This document shows positions 47,924 to 55,932 of a stretch of DNA of 64,000 bases, piece by piece. This DNA is from CAYFRC01 sp050946115 (GTDB lineage Bacteria; Bacillota; Clostridia; Christensenellales; Aristaeellaceae). Position 1 is the first letter of the stretch. Every line of letters starts with the position of its first letter. Where the stretch lies: assembly GCA_050946115.1 (NCBI GenBank), contig JBMNUF010000006.1:73845-137844 (forward strand). Direction: 5' to 3'. The notes under the pieces are model-generated. The model saw nothing but the letters and a program-made list of their open reading frames with translations, did no database searches and was not told where the DNA came from. The position numbers and the translations under genes were made by a program.

Positions 47924-48802
47924 ATGAAAGGGCTCGTTCTGAAGGGGATAGGCGGCTTTTACACCGTCATGGACGAACGGGGTGCAACCTATGTTTTGCG
48001 CGCGCAGAACAAGATCCGCAGGCAAAATCTCTCGCCGACGGTGGGCGATTATGTGGAGTTCACGCCCGGACAGGGCGAGGAGGAAGGCTGGCTCGAGGAA
48101 ATCCTGCCGCGGAAAAACGCGCTCGTGCGGCCCACCGTCGCCAATGTGGATGCGGTGTGCTATGTGCTCGCTTCTTCCACCCCTGCGCCCGATACGCTCC
48201 TCGTCGACAGGCTCCTTCTGACGTGCCGAATGAACGGGATACAGGCTTATGTCGCAATCAACAAGTGCGATCTCGACCCCGAAACGGCATTGGATCTGGA
48301 AAAGCAATATGAAACCGCATGCGAAGGCGTATTCAGGGTTTGCGCCATACAAAGGGAGGGCATCGAGCCCCTCAAAAAGGCGCTGTTCGGCAAAAAACAC
48401 GCATTCGGTGGCCAGTCGGGCGTGGGGAAGAGCACGCTGATCAACGCATTGTACGGGCTTTCCCTCGAAACGGGGGAGGTGTCGGAGAGGATCGAGCGGG
48501 GAAGGCACACCACGCGAAGGAGCGAATTGATTCCCGTAGAGGGCGGCATGGTGTTCGATACGCCCGGATTCAGCCTGATGGAGCTCCCGCTCATGGAGCC
48601 GGAAATGCTCCCGCGCCTGTATCCGGAGTTTATCCCGTATGAAGGGCAGTGCCGATTCAGCCCCTGTTCCCACACGGCGGAACCGAACTGCGCGGTCAAG
48701 CGTGCTATCGCGGAAAATGGCATCATGCACGAACAGCGATACGATCGGTATCTGCGCATCTTCGAGGAAGTGACAAACGCATGGAGGGATCGATATGATT
48801 AA
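47924..48802 (+). CDS. rsgA: Ribosome small subunit-dependent GTPase A
   Basis: Late 30S assembly GTPase, 292 aa, circularly permuted. An N-terminal OB fold precedes the G motifs in the order G4 (INKCDLD, near residue 109), G1 (GQSGVGKST, near 163), G2 (RHTTRR) and G3 (DTPGF). The C-terminal zinc finger is CRFSPCSHTAEPNCAVK. ATG directly follows the prkC stop. Overlaps rpe by 8 bp. Confidence 0.95.
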   Translation: MKGLVLKGIGGFYTVMDERGATYVLRAQNKIRRQNLSPTVGDYVEFTPGQGEEEGWLEEILPRKNALVRPTVANVDAVCYVLASSTPAPDTLLVDRLLLTCRMNGIQAYVAINKCDLDPETALDLEKQYETACEGVFRVCAIQREGIEPLKKALFGKKHAFGGQSGVGKSTLINALYGLSLETGEVSERIERGRHTTRRSELIPVEGGMVFDTPGFSLMELPLMEPEMLPRLYPEFIPYEGQCRFSPCSHTAEPNCAVKRAIAENGIMHEQRYDRYLRIFEEVTNAWRDRYD

Positions 48803-49448
48803 ACTGGCGCCGTCCCTTTTGGCGGCGGATTTTACGAAAATCGGCGAGGAGATCGCGAAGGCGAAGGACGCAGGCGCGGACTATCTGCATTTCGACGTGA
48901 TGGACGGCATGTTCGTGCCGAACATCACCTTCGGGCAGGGGCTGCTGAAAGCCGCATCGGCGCTCGACCTTTTGCCCTGCGACGTGCACCTCATGATCGA
49001 AAACCCCGACAGGTATATCGAGGAATTTGCGGAGGCGGGCGCAAAGATTATCACCGTCCATGCGGAAGCCGCGACGCATTTGCAGCGGACGCTCGCGCAC
49101 ATCCGCGCCTGCGGCTGTCTTGCGGGCGTCGCGCTCAATCCCGCGACGAGCCCGGACTGCCTGCGCTACGTGCTGGGAGATTTCGATCTCGCGCTCGTGA
49201 TGACCGTGAACCCAGGCTTCGGTGGACAGAAGATGCTGCCGAACTGCGTAAAGAAGATCGGGGAAATTCGGGAAATGCTGGAAGATGCGGGTGTGCAAGC
49301 CGAGATCGAGGTGGACGGCGGTGTATCGCTCGACACCGCACCCGGGATGATTGCAGAAGGCGCGACGATCTTGGTCGCCGGAAGCGCCTTCTATCGCAGC
49401 GAAGACTCGGCGCAGTTTACGCGCAAGCTAAAGGCACTCCAGTCTTAA
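48795..49448 (+). CDS. rpe: Ribulose-phosphate 3-epimerase
   Basis: TIM-barrel enzyme of the pentose phosphate pathway, 217 aa. Motifs: LAPSLLAADF at the N-terminus, HFDVMDGMFVPNITFG with the metal residues, VHLMIENPDRYIEEF, MTVNPGFGGQK and EVDGGVSLDTA. Complete. Last gene of the long operon; no clear terminator follows. Confidence 0.95.
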   Translation: MIKLAPSLLAADFTKIGEEIAKAKDAGADYLHFDVMDGMFVPNITFGQGLLKAASALDLLPCDVHLMIENPDRYIEEFAEAGAKIITVHAEAATHLQRTLAHIRACGCLAGVALNPATSPDCLRYVLGDFDLALVMTVNPGFGGQKMLPNCVKKIGEIREMLEDAGVQAEIEVDGGVSLDTAPGMIAEGATILVAGSAFYRSEDSAQFTRKLKALQS

Positions 49449-49563
49449 ATTAACACTTAGTGCAGTGTGCACGTATTATCCGTAGATATGCGTGCATATT
49501 CCATATAGGCGCATCCAAATTCCACCTTGTAAAAAAATATGTTAAGAAATTCACGAAAAACAC

Positions 49564-49592
49564 TGGACGAAACACAAAAAAGCGTGTATAAT
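49564..49592 (+). promoter_or_regulatory. Sigma-A promoter of nrdR
   Basis: TGGACG and TATAAT with a 17-bp spacer, 34 bp before the ATG. The rest of the 177-bp gap after rpe holds a small GTGCA-GTG-TGCAC inverted repeat and nothing else I recognise. Confidence 0.6.
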
Positions 49593-49625
49593 ATGTAAAA
49601 GGAGGAAGGTACGGAGGAGCGGCAT

Positions 49626-50090
49626 ATGCGGTGTGTCTATTGTCATTGCCTGAACAGCCGCGTGATCGACTCCCGCCAGTCCGAAGACGGTACGACGATA
49701 CGGCGAAGGCGGGAATGCGAGGCTTGTGGCAGAAGGTTCACCACCTACGAAAAGGTGGATTATATGCCCCTTATGGTCGTGAAGAAGGATCGATCGAGGC
49801 AGACATTTGATGTCAATAAGCTGAAGCGAGGTATCATCCGCGCATGCGAGAAGCGCCCCGTTTCGCCGGAGCAGATAGACAAACTCGCGCGCGATATCGA
49901 GATGCACGCCTATGGCACGTCCGAGCAGGAGATCACTTCCCAAGCCATAGGAGAAATGGTCATGAAGGGGCTCAAGGAGATCGACGAGGTCGCCTATGTG
50001 CGTTTCGCTTCGGTATACCGGCAATTCCGCGACATTCAGACGTTTCGGGACGAATTGAATAAACTCCTTACCGAAAACAACTTCCAATAG
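49626..50090 (+). CDS. nrdR: Transcriptional repressor NrdR
   Basis: ATP/dATP-sensing repressor of ribonucleotide reductase genes, 154 aa. The N-terminal zinc ribbon is MRCVYCHCLNSRVIDSR followed by RRRRECEACGRRFTTYE. The ATP-cone domain covers about 50-140 (VVKKDRSRQTFDVNKLKRGI). AGGAGGAAG and GGAGG lie upstream of the ATG. No nrd gene is in the window. Confidence 0.96.
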   Translation: MRCVYCHCLNSRVIDSRQSEDGTTIRRRRECEACGRRFTTYEKVDYMPLMVVKKDRSRQTFDVNKLKRGIIRACEKRPVSPEQIDKLARDIEMHAYGTSEQEITSQAIGEMVMKGLKEIDEVAYVRFASVYRQFRDIQTFRDELNKLLTENNFQ

Positions 50091-50129
50091 CTATTCCCTC
50101 GCAATACGATATGTAAAGGAGAGACGAAA

Positions 50130-50831
50130 ATGGCAAACGAACTGATTCTGGCTGTCGACGACGAGGCTCATATCCTTGAACTGCTGTCATTTAACCTGGA
50201 AGCGTCCGGCTACCGCGTGGTAACCGCGGCGACGGGAGAAGATGCGTTGGTTCTGTGCCAGCACGAGCGTCCGGCTTTGGTGCTTTTGGACATCATGCTC
50301 CCCGGCATCGACGGCATGGAGGTATGCCGCCGCCTGAAGAGCGCGACGACGACCTCGGACATCCCGATCATCATGCTCACCGCGAAGAGCGATGAGGTCG
50401 ATAAGATTCTGGGGCTCGAACTCGGCGCAGACGACTACATCACCAAGCCCTTCTCCGTCCGCGAACTGATCGCGCGGGTGAAGGCGCTGCTGCGCAGGGC
50501 CGCCCCGCAGAACGAGGAAGAGGGCATCCTGCACGTCGGCAGTCTCACCATCGACGTCGGCAACTACGAAGCCTTCCGCAACGGCGAGAAGCTCTCTCTC
50601 ACGCTCAAGGAGTTCGAGCTGCTGAAGCTGCTCGTCATCAGCCGCGGCAAGGTGCTCACGCGCGATTTCCTTTTGGATCGCATCTGGGGCTATGAATTCT
50701 ACGGCGAGACCAGAACCGTAGACGTGCATATCCGCCACATCCGCCAGAAGCTCGGCGACGATGCCCATTACATCGAGACCATTCGCGGCGTCGGCTATAA
50801 GTTCAACGACAGGCAGGACAACAGATTATGA
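50130..50831 (+). CDS. OmpR-family response regulator (PhoP-like)
   Basis: 233 aa. The receiver domain has the acidic pocket DDE near residue 10, the phospho-acceptor D53 in LVLLDIMLPG, T in MLTAKSD and K in YITKPFSVREL. A winged-helix DNA-binding domain begins near 130 (LTLKEFELLKLLVISRGKVL, then RTVDVHIRHIRQKLG). The 4-bp overlap with the kinase gene marks the cognate pair. PhoP/WalR-like by sequence; no pst or phosphatase genes adjoin it, so the signal is not certain. Confidence 0.92.
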   Translation: MANELILAVDDEAHILELLSFNLEASGYRVVTAATGEDALVLCQHERPALVLLDIMLPGIDGMEVCRRLKSATTTSDIPIIMLTAKSDEVDKILGLELGADDYITKPFSVRELIARVKALLRRAAPQNEEEGILHVGSLTIDVGNYEAFRNGEKLSLTLKEFELLKLLVISRGKVLTRDFLLDRIWGYEFYGETRTVDVHIRHIRQKLGDDAHYIETIRGVGYKFNDRQDNRL

Positions 50832-52606
50832 GAAAATGGGTTGCGTGGATCGCGACCCTGCTGAATCTCGTCATTTCCATCCTGTTCCTGCTCATCATAG
50901 GCTCGACCGCGCGCGACAGTCTCAATGCCGCCGCGCTCGATTCCGTTTCGCGCACATGCCGCCTGTCAGCGTCCGTCGCCGACAGTGCGGCTTTTGCAAG
51001 CGAGGAGCTCTACATCGGCTATCTGAGAAGCGCGAGCCTGCAAACGGGATGTGTCTTCACGCTCTATGACGAAAACGGCAGGGCGCTGTTTGTCAGCAGA
51101 CCCTTCGCGGAGGATGTGCTTTCGCGCCACGAGATAAGCGAGATCCGCAAGAACGGCATCCATTCCTTTTCCCGCGACCATGGGAAAGAAGGATTGGGGA
51201 GCTATGTCTTTTGCGGGGAAGCGCTACCCGACAAATCCATCCTCCTCATTTCACAGCCCGCGTATACGATCGCCGATGCCTATTCCGGGCGAATCTTCGC
51301 AATCGCGATGCTCTTTCTTGGGAATCTGCTCACCATCGTCATTTTGTATACCGTGCTAAACGGTCGCTACATCATGCTCACCGACGCCCTGCGCAAAGTG
51401 CTCACGGACTTTTCCGAGGGTCAGTACGGCGCGCGCATCACCGGCAGCGTCGGCAATTCGATGCACGAGAGCGCGCGTTTCAACGAGGTGCTCGGGCGCG
51501 TGCAGGAGCGGCTCGTCAAGCAGAATACGCGCAGCGAAGCGTTCTCCGCGATCATCAACTACATGAAAAGCGGCATCATCGCCGTGGACGATCAGTTGAA
51601 TCTCCTCCTCGTGAACGCGCCCGCAAAGCTCTTCTTGGGCATTACGGGGCGCTGCGAGGGCGAGCCGATCAACCAATGCTCGCAGGACGTGAAGCTCGAT
51701 TCGCACTTCCGCGAGGCGATGGAACAGCAGGGCGTGTTGTACACCAACGAGGTCGTCGCGCGCACCGCGCAGGGCAGGAGCCGCCGACCGTTACGCCTGT
51801 ACATTTCGCCCATGATCAAGGGCGGGCGGGTCGTGGGCGCGGTGGCGATCGTCGAGGACGTGACCGAACTCAAGCGGCTCGAGACCATGCGCGTGGACTT
51901 CGTCGCGAACGTCTCCCACGAGCTGAAGACACCGCTGACGACCATCAAGGGCTTTATCGAAACGCTCGAGGAGGGCGCGATCGACAATCCCGTCATGGCG
52001 AAAAAGTTCATGGGCATCATCAAGCTCGAGGCGGACAGACTCACGCGCCTCATCAACGACCTCTTGTCTATATCCAAAATGGAATCCGGCACCGACGCCG
52101 TGCCGAACGAGAAGATCTGCATCGACAAGCTCTGCAGGGACGTGTGCGAGCAACTCAAACGGCACGGGCAGGACAAAAACGTCACCGTCACGATGATTGA
52201 ACCCGCGCGGAAGGGGCTATACGTGTTGGGCAACCCCGATCGCGTCAGGCAAATGCTCCTCAACCTCATCGAAAACGGCATCAAATACAACAAGCCGGAG
52301 GGCGGCTCCGTCACCGTGTCGCTGTTTGAGGCAGACGGATATGTAAACCTGTCCATTGCCGATACAGGCATCGGCATCGCGGAAGAAAACCTGCCGCGCC
52401 TGTTCGAGCGTTTTTACCGCGTGGACAAGGGGCGTTCCCGCGCGATGGGCGGCACTGGGCTGGGGCTTGCCATCGTAAAGCACATCTTGCGATCCATGAA
52501 CGGCATGATCGAAGCGCATTCGCGCATCGGGGAAGGCACGGAGTTTCTGATCACCATTCCCGTGACCGATCCGCCGGACGACATCGACGAAATCGAGGAA
52601 ACGTGA
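50828..52606 (+). CDS. Sensor histidine kinase (PhoR/WalK-like)
   Basis: 592 aa. Two membrane segments (about 5-25 and 155-178) enclose an extracytoplasmic sensor of about 130 residues. Then come a HAMP-like linker, a PAS domain (about 235-345), the H-box VANVSHELKTPLTTIKGF with the phosphorylated histidine near 363, the N-box LLNLIENGIKYN, and G-boxes DTGIGIAEENLPRLFERFYR and GGTGLGLAIVK. The complete set makes an active kinase. Followed by a terminator. Confidence 0.92.
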   Translation: MRKWVAWIATLLNLVISILFLLIIGSTARDSLNAAALDSVSRTCRLSASVADSAAFASEELYIGYLRSASLQTGCVFTLYDENGRALFVSRPFAEDVLSRHEISEIRKNGIHSFSRDHGKEGLGSYVFCGEALPDKSILLISQPAYTIADAYSGRIFAIAMLFLGNLLTIVILYTVLNGRYIMLTDALRKVLTDFSEGQYGARITGSVGNSMHESARFNEVLGRVQERLVKQNTRSEAFSAIINYMKSGIIAVDDQLNLLLVNAPAKLFLGITGRCEGEPINQCSQDVKLDSHFREAMEQQGVLYTNEVVARTAQGRSRRPLRLYISPMIKGGRVVGAVAIVEDVTELKRLETMRVDFVANVSHELKTPLTTIKGFIETLEEGAIDNPVMAKKFMGIIKLEADRLTRLINDLLSISKMESGTDAVPNEKICIDKLCRDVCEQLKRHGQDKNVTVTMIEPARKGLYVLGNPDRVRQMLLNLIENGIKYNKPEGGSVTVSLFEADGYVNLSIADTGIGIAEENLPRLFERFYRVDKGRSRAMGGTGLGLAIVKHILRSMNGMIEAHSRIGEGTEFLITIPVTDPPDDIDEIEET

Positions 52607-52610
52607 TTTG

Positions 52611-52640
52611 AAAGCGTGCTGTCGAAACGGCGCGCTTTTT
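52611..52640. terminator. Terminator between converging kinase and PAP2 genes
   Basis: Hairpin AAAGCGTGCTGT / ACGGCGCGCTTT with a CGAA loop and a T-run (TTTTT) on the plus strand. It can also serve the leftward operon. Confidence 0.75.
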
Positions 52641-52660
52641 CAAGCTGCATATGTACCGCA

Positions 52661-53593
52661 TTACTTGTGTTGTTTGCGCATCATTTTTTCAAAGTGTGTG
52701 AAGATTGCTGGATAGGCCACATAGGCAACGAGAGCCAAAAAGAAATACAACAGAAATCGCCCCCAATGCGCCCCAAGAAGCGCGCAGATGGGAGCTTTTG
52801 CCGCCGTAAGTGCGAGGAGAATGGCTGCTCCAACGAGAAAGCGCGGCAGAAGAAGAGGCGATGCGCAATCGACGGAAAAGCGGACGAACCGCCGCTCCAG
52901 CGGAAGGCTCGCGCAAAAGCCCGAAAGGATGCCCGCCGCCGTAAAACAGTCGCTCTGCGTCGATAGAATTGCGCCGTCTGCCGCAGGATAGCTCTTTTGC
53001 GTCACGTACAACAAAAATAAACCTGTGCCGATGAGCCCAACCGTGGCGATAACGAAATCTCGGTGCTCTTTTTCGTCCATCCACCACGCGATTTTGTCAT
53101 TCAGGAGGAGGAGCATCCAGCCGACCGCGAGCGAGCAGAGTACATCCTGCGGCGTGTGACAGCCGAGATACAGTCTCGAAAACGCCACGAGCAGGATAAG
53201 CGCAGCGCAGAATACAGAAAACGCCCTCTGCTTCTGCTTCGTCCGTGCGAGTGTGCCGTATGCCGCGACGGCGAGCGCGGTATGCCCGCTCGGAAAGGAG
53301 TAGCCCGCAGCGTCCTTCAGGGCGAGCGCGCTCGGCGAAAGGCGCGCACCCCGCATCCACGGGCGATGCACGCAAAAGGTATTCTTCAGAAATTGGTTGA
53401 CGAACATGCCGCCTGCGATGTTCAGCAGGAGGTTTCTGCCGAGTTCTTTATCGATACACCAATAGATGCCCGCGGATGCGATATACACCGCGCCCGAAGT
53501 GGCAAATTTGGAGAGCAGATAAAGTGCCCGCTCCACGCCCGTGCCCAAAATGGTTCGGACGCTTTGCAGGAAGAGCAGAATTTCGATATCCAT
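52661..53593 (-). CDS. PAP2-family membrane phosphatase
   Basis: 310 aa, about eight predicted membrane segments, longer than the single-domain PAP2 proteins by a hydrophobic C-terminal part. The three catalytic motifs are present: KNTFCVHRPW near residue 70, YSFPSGHTAL near 98 and SRLYLGCHTPQDVL near 140. Such enzymes dephosphorylate lipids such as undecaprenyl pyrophosphate or phosphatidate. The ATG lies one base after the GNAT stop; last gene of the ROK-GNAT-PAP2 operon. Confidence 0.88.
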   Translation of the reverse strand: MDIEILLFLQSVRTILGTGVERALYLLSKFATSGAVYIASAGIYWCIDKELGRNLLLNIAGGMFVNQFLKNTFCVHRPWMRGARLSPSALALKDAAGYSFPSGHTALAVAAYGTLARTKQKQRAFSVFCAALILLVAFSRLYLGCHTPQDVLCSLAVGWMLLLLNDKIAWWMDEKEHRDFVIATVGLIGTGLFLLYVTQKSYPAADGAILSTQSDCFTAAGILSGFCASLPLERRFVRFSVDCASPLLLPRFLVGAAILLALTAAKAPICALLGAHWGRFLLYFFLALVAYVAYPAIFTHFEKMMRKQHK

Positions 53594-53594
53594 G

Positions 53595-54125
53595 CTATCG
53601 CGCTTCCCTGCGCAGGATGCCCATGATGAGCCTGTCGCGAAAGCGCCCCTCGCGATAGCCGTCTTCCCGCAGCGTGCCCTCGATTCGGAAGCCTGCCTTT
53701 TGATAGCAGCGTATGGCGCGCTCGTTATCGTCCCAAACCTTAAGCCACACGCGGTTCAGGTTCAGCGTATCAAATGCGTAGGACAAAAGCAGTTTTACGG
53801 CTTCGAACCCGATGCCCGTTCCCTGCGCGTCGGGGCAGAGCACGATCGCGAGCTCCGCGCTGCGCGAAAGAAAATCCACCGAAAGCAGATTGCACTGCCC
53901 GATATAGCGCAGCGTCTCTTTTTCGGCGACGGCAAAGTTATAGCCGCCCGCATTCCCGTTCAGGATGTTTCGGAGATAGTTTTCCGTATCCTCCCACGTG
54001 TTCGGGCGGTTGTACGTTCCGCCCAAGAAACGCGCCGTGTCGTTGTCCGTGACCCATGCGCGCATTGCGGAGATATCCTCCGCGCGAAATTCCCTGAGGA
54101 CGATATTTTCGCCGATTACGCGCAT
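53595..54125 (-). CDS. GNAT-family N-acetyltransferase (RimJ/RimL type)
   Basis: 176 aa. The N-terminal RVIGENIVLREFRAEDISAM is typical of RimJ/RimL-like enzymes. The acetyl-CoA loop is LCPDAQGTGIGFEAVKLLL (Q/RxxGxG/A pattern) near residue 110, followed by NRVWLKVWDDNERAIRCYQK and AGF. The start is ATG at 54125 (GGAGGG upstream); a longer frame lies within the ROK gene. The acceptor is unknown. Confidence 0.88.
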   Translation of the reverse strand: MRVIGENIVLREFRAEDISAMRAWVTDNDTARFLGGTYNRPNTWEDTENYLRNILNGNAGGYNFAVAEKETLRYIGQCNLLSVDFLSRSAELAIVLCPDAQGTGIGFEAVKLLLSYAFDTLNLNRVWLKVWDDNERAIRCYQKAGFRIEGTLREDGYREGRFRDRLIMGILRREAR

Positions 54126-54126
54126 A

Positions 54127-54984
54127 TCACGTGCCCTCCGCGAGATCCGCAGCGCCGATGACGCCCGCATCGTTTCGGAACGCGCCCAGGCGAACCTGCA
54201 CATAATGGTACAGGCGCGGATACGCCTCCGTCGCGTTGAGCGTATCCAAAATGCCCTTGATAAAGATGTTGCCGGAATTGCTCAGTCCGCCGCCGATCGC
54301 GATCGTGGACGGCGCAAACACCGCCATCAGGCTGAGCAGCCCCGCGCAGACCTCCGTCAGATACCTGCGCCACACGTCCCGCAGTTCGCCCCTTTCGACC
54401 TTCTGGACGATTTCGCGCACGGGCAGCCCGCCTGCCATGCGGGAAAGCGCGCGCGCAGAGGCGTACATTTCGTAGCAGCCGATGTTGCTGCACGCACACT
54501 GGAGCCCGCCCACGTGCGTGACCATGTGGCCGATCTCCCCGCCGTAGCCGCCCGTGCCGCGCACGACCCTGCCTTCGGAGAGGATCGCGCCGCCGATGCC
54601 CGTGCCGACGGTCATATAGACGGCATTTTCCTGCCCTTTGAGTGCGCCGTACTTCCATTCCGCGTTCAGAGCGCAAAAGGCATCGTTGGCGATGGGAACC
54701 CGTTCGCCCAGCGTTTCCAGCAGGATCTTTCCCATGTCGATGGCGTTCCAGAAGAGGTTGTCCGCCCAAATCACGCCGTTGTCGATGCTGCCCGCGCAGG
54801 AAATGCCGACCTTGGCATCGGGCGATAGGGCGCGCATGTTCTTGACCATGCGCACGATGTTTGCCGCCGTGGCGTAGGGGTCCTTGTCGAACGGGAAACT
54901 CGTCTTCTGCAGGATTTCCGTATTGTTCTCGATGAGCGCCATCTTGATGGATGTGCCTCCGATATCTACACCGATTGCCGCCAT
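54127..54984 (-). CDS. ROK-family sugar kinase (glucokinase-like)
   Basis: 285 aa. The phosphate loop IGVDIGGTSIKMALIE opens the protein. The catalytic aspartate is in ANDAFCALNAEW and the second ATP loop is TVGTGIGGAIL. The ROK zinc signature reads GHMVTHVGGLQCACSNIGCYE, with serine instead of the common glycine after the second cysteine. No DNA-binding domain, so it is a kinase and not a NagC-type repressor. The start is ATG at 54984, five bases after GGAGGATA; an ATG five codons upstream overlaps the ribosome site. Confidence 0.9.
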   Translation of the reverse strand: MAAIGVDIGGTSIKMALIENNTEILQKTSFPFDKDPYATAANIVRMVKNMRALSPDAKVGISCAGSIDNGVIWADNLFWNAIDMGKILLETLGERVPIANDAFCALNAEWKYGALKGQENAVYMTVGTGIGGAILSEGRVVRGTGGYGGEIGHMVTHVGGLQCACSNIGCYEMYASARALSRMAGGLPVREIVQKVERGELRDVWRRYLTEVCAGLLSLMAVFAPSTIAIGGGLSNSGNIFIKGILDTLNATEAYPRLYHYVQVRLGAFRNDAGVIGAADLAEGT

Positions 54985-55019
54985 GGTTGTATCCTCCATA
55001 TCGATAATACCTCAGTATA

Positions 55020-55049
55020 ATTATAGCATTTCACATACCCGTGCGTCAA
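55020..55049 (-). promoter_or_regulatory. Sigma-A promoter of the ROK-GNAT-PAP2 operon
   Basis: On the minus strand TTGACG and TATAAT are 18 bp apart, with TGC before the -10; 36 bp before the ROK ATG. Confidence 0.75.
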
Positions 55050-55070
55050 GAATAATCGAGTCGCTCGGCA

Positions 55071-55099
55071 TTGACAATTTGAGTGAGAAGATGTATACT
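55071..55099 (+). promoter_or_regulatory. Consensus promoter reading into the accessory region
   Basis: TTGACA and TATACT with a 17-bp spacer, diverging from the ROK promoter. It would transcribe the small broken frame and the P-loop kinase gene. Confidence 0.75.
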
Positions 55100-55126
55100 G
55101 CTTTTAAAACATGAGCTGATTTGGGT

Positions 55127-55258
55127 ATGGAAAAAAGGAAAACCGCAAAGCTCGAAATGCGATCGGAAGACAGGATATAATTCGATGTGGTTTGGCGGGC
55201 GAAGGATGGGACGCCCAAGCCGATGGAGGGCTATTTCCCGCCGCAGGGCAGGCATTGA
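55127..55258 (+). pseudogene. Short frame with an internal stop, possible gene remnant
   Basis: From ATG 55127 a frame reads MEKRKTAKLEMRSEDRI, hits TAA at 55178-55180, and continues in the same frame as FDVVWRAKDGTPKPMEGYF plus six residues to a stop at 55258. The second part has normal-looking codon use. No family was recognised. It may be a decayed small gene or an untranslated leader of the kinase gene. Confidence 0.3.
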
Positions 55259-55267
55259 CATATTATA

Positions 55268-55280
55268 CTACCTGAGGTAG
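55268..55280. promoter_or_regulatory. Palindrome just before the P-loop kinase start
   Basis: CTACCT-G-AGGTAG, perfect 6-bp arms around one base, ending six bases before the ATG at 55287 and overlapping the likely ribosome site (GAGGT). It could be a repressor site, or an RNA hairpin that hides the ribosome site. Confidence 0.45.
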
Positions 55281-55286
55281 AGTGCT

Positions 55287-55781
55287 ATGAAAACGGTATA
55301 TCTCATCGGCGGAACGATGGGCGTCGGGAAGACGGCTGTATGCCAGGCGCTAAAAAAGACGCTGTCGAACTGCGTCTTCTTGGACGGTGACTGGTGCTGG
55401 GATGCCCATCCGTTTCACGTTACGGATGAAACGAGGGCGATGGTCGAGCAAAACATCTGCTTTTTGCTGAACCAGTTTATCCGTTGCTCGGTGTATGAAA
55501 ACGTCGTGTTCTGCTGGGTGATGCATATGCAGGGCATCATCGACTCCATTTTGGCAAACATCGATACGGAGAGTTGTAGAGTTGTTCCCATATCCCTTGT
55601 GTGCAACCCCGAAACGCTGCGGGAAAGGCTGCAAAAAGACATCGACAGCGGCATTCGCTCTGCCGATGTTTTAGAACGGAGCATCGCAAGGATTCCCTTA
55701 TACGAAAAGCTCGATACGATAAAGATTCGCACGGACGGCAAGGGCGTTCAAGAAATCGCAGAACATATTGCAGTTCTATAA
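55287..55781 (+). CDS. P-loop nucleotide kinase-like protein
   Basis: 164 aa, AAA_33-type small kinase fold. Walker A is GGTMGVGKTAV (residues 8-18). VFLDGDWCWDAHPFHV with an aspartate after strand 2 resembles gluconate/shikimate-type or antibiotic-phosphorylating kinases, and NPETLRERLQKDIDSGIRS is the lid. The substrate is unknown. It follows the consensus promoter at 55071 and a palindrome at its ribosome site. A stand-alone resistance or modification kinase is possible (inference). Confidence 0.75.
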   Translation: MKTVYLIGGTMGVGKTAVCQALKKTLSNCVFLDGDWCWDAHPFHVTDETRAMVEQNICFLLNQFIRCSVYENVVFCWVMHMQGIIDSILANIDTESCRVVPISLVCNPETLRERLQKDIDSGIRSADVLERSIARIPLYEKLDTIKIRTDGKGVQEIAEHIAVL

Positions 55782-55932
55782 ATTCCGACTCGGCTAAGGA
55801 GTATAATATGCTTTGATGCATTTGCGGCACTGTCTAACGGTGAAGTAAAATACGACCATGTAGCCAAACAGCTTTGAGCATTTAATTGACATTAGGGATT
55901 CCATAAACCACGATGAGAAGGGAGCACTTACT
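55782..55932 (+). other. A+T-rich gap with a possible coding remnant
   Basis: 151 bp between the kinase and nuclease genes. The bases 55811-55878 can be read as FDAFAALSNGEVKYDHVAKQ and a last leucine before TGA, without a usable start; this may be the tail of a lost gene. TTGACA at 55886 has no matching -10 at 17 bp. Nothing else was recognised. Confidence 0.3.

Noticed and set aside
55083..55280. 65-codon plus-strand frame beginning at 55083
   Set aside because: It begins upstream of the -10 box and would not be fully transcribed; composition is basic and motif-free.
55255..55283. TTGACA plus TAGAGT as a promoter of the P-loop kinase
   Set aside because: The spacer is 17 bp, but the transcript would begin after the ATG at 55287 and lose the start codon.
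55886..55914. TTGACA as promoter of the nuclease gene
   Set aside because: No acceptable -10 at 16-18 bp (CACGAT).
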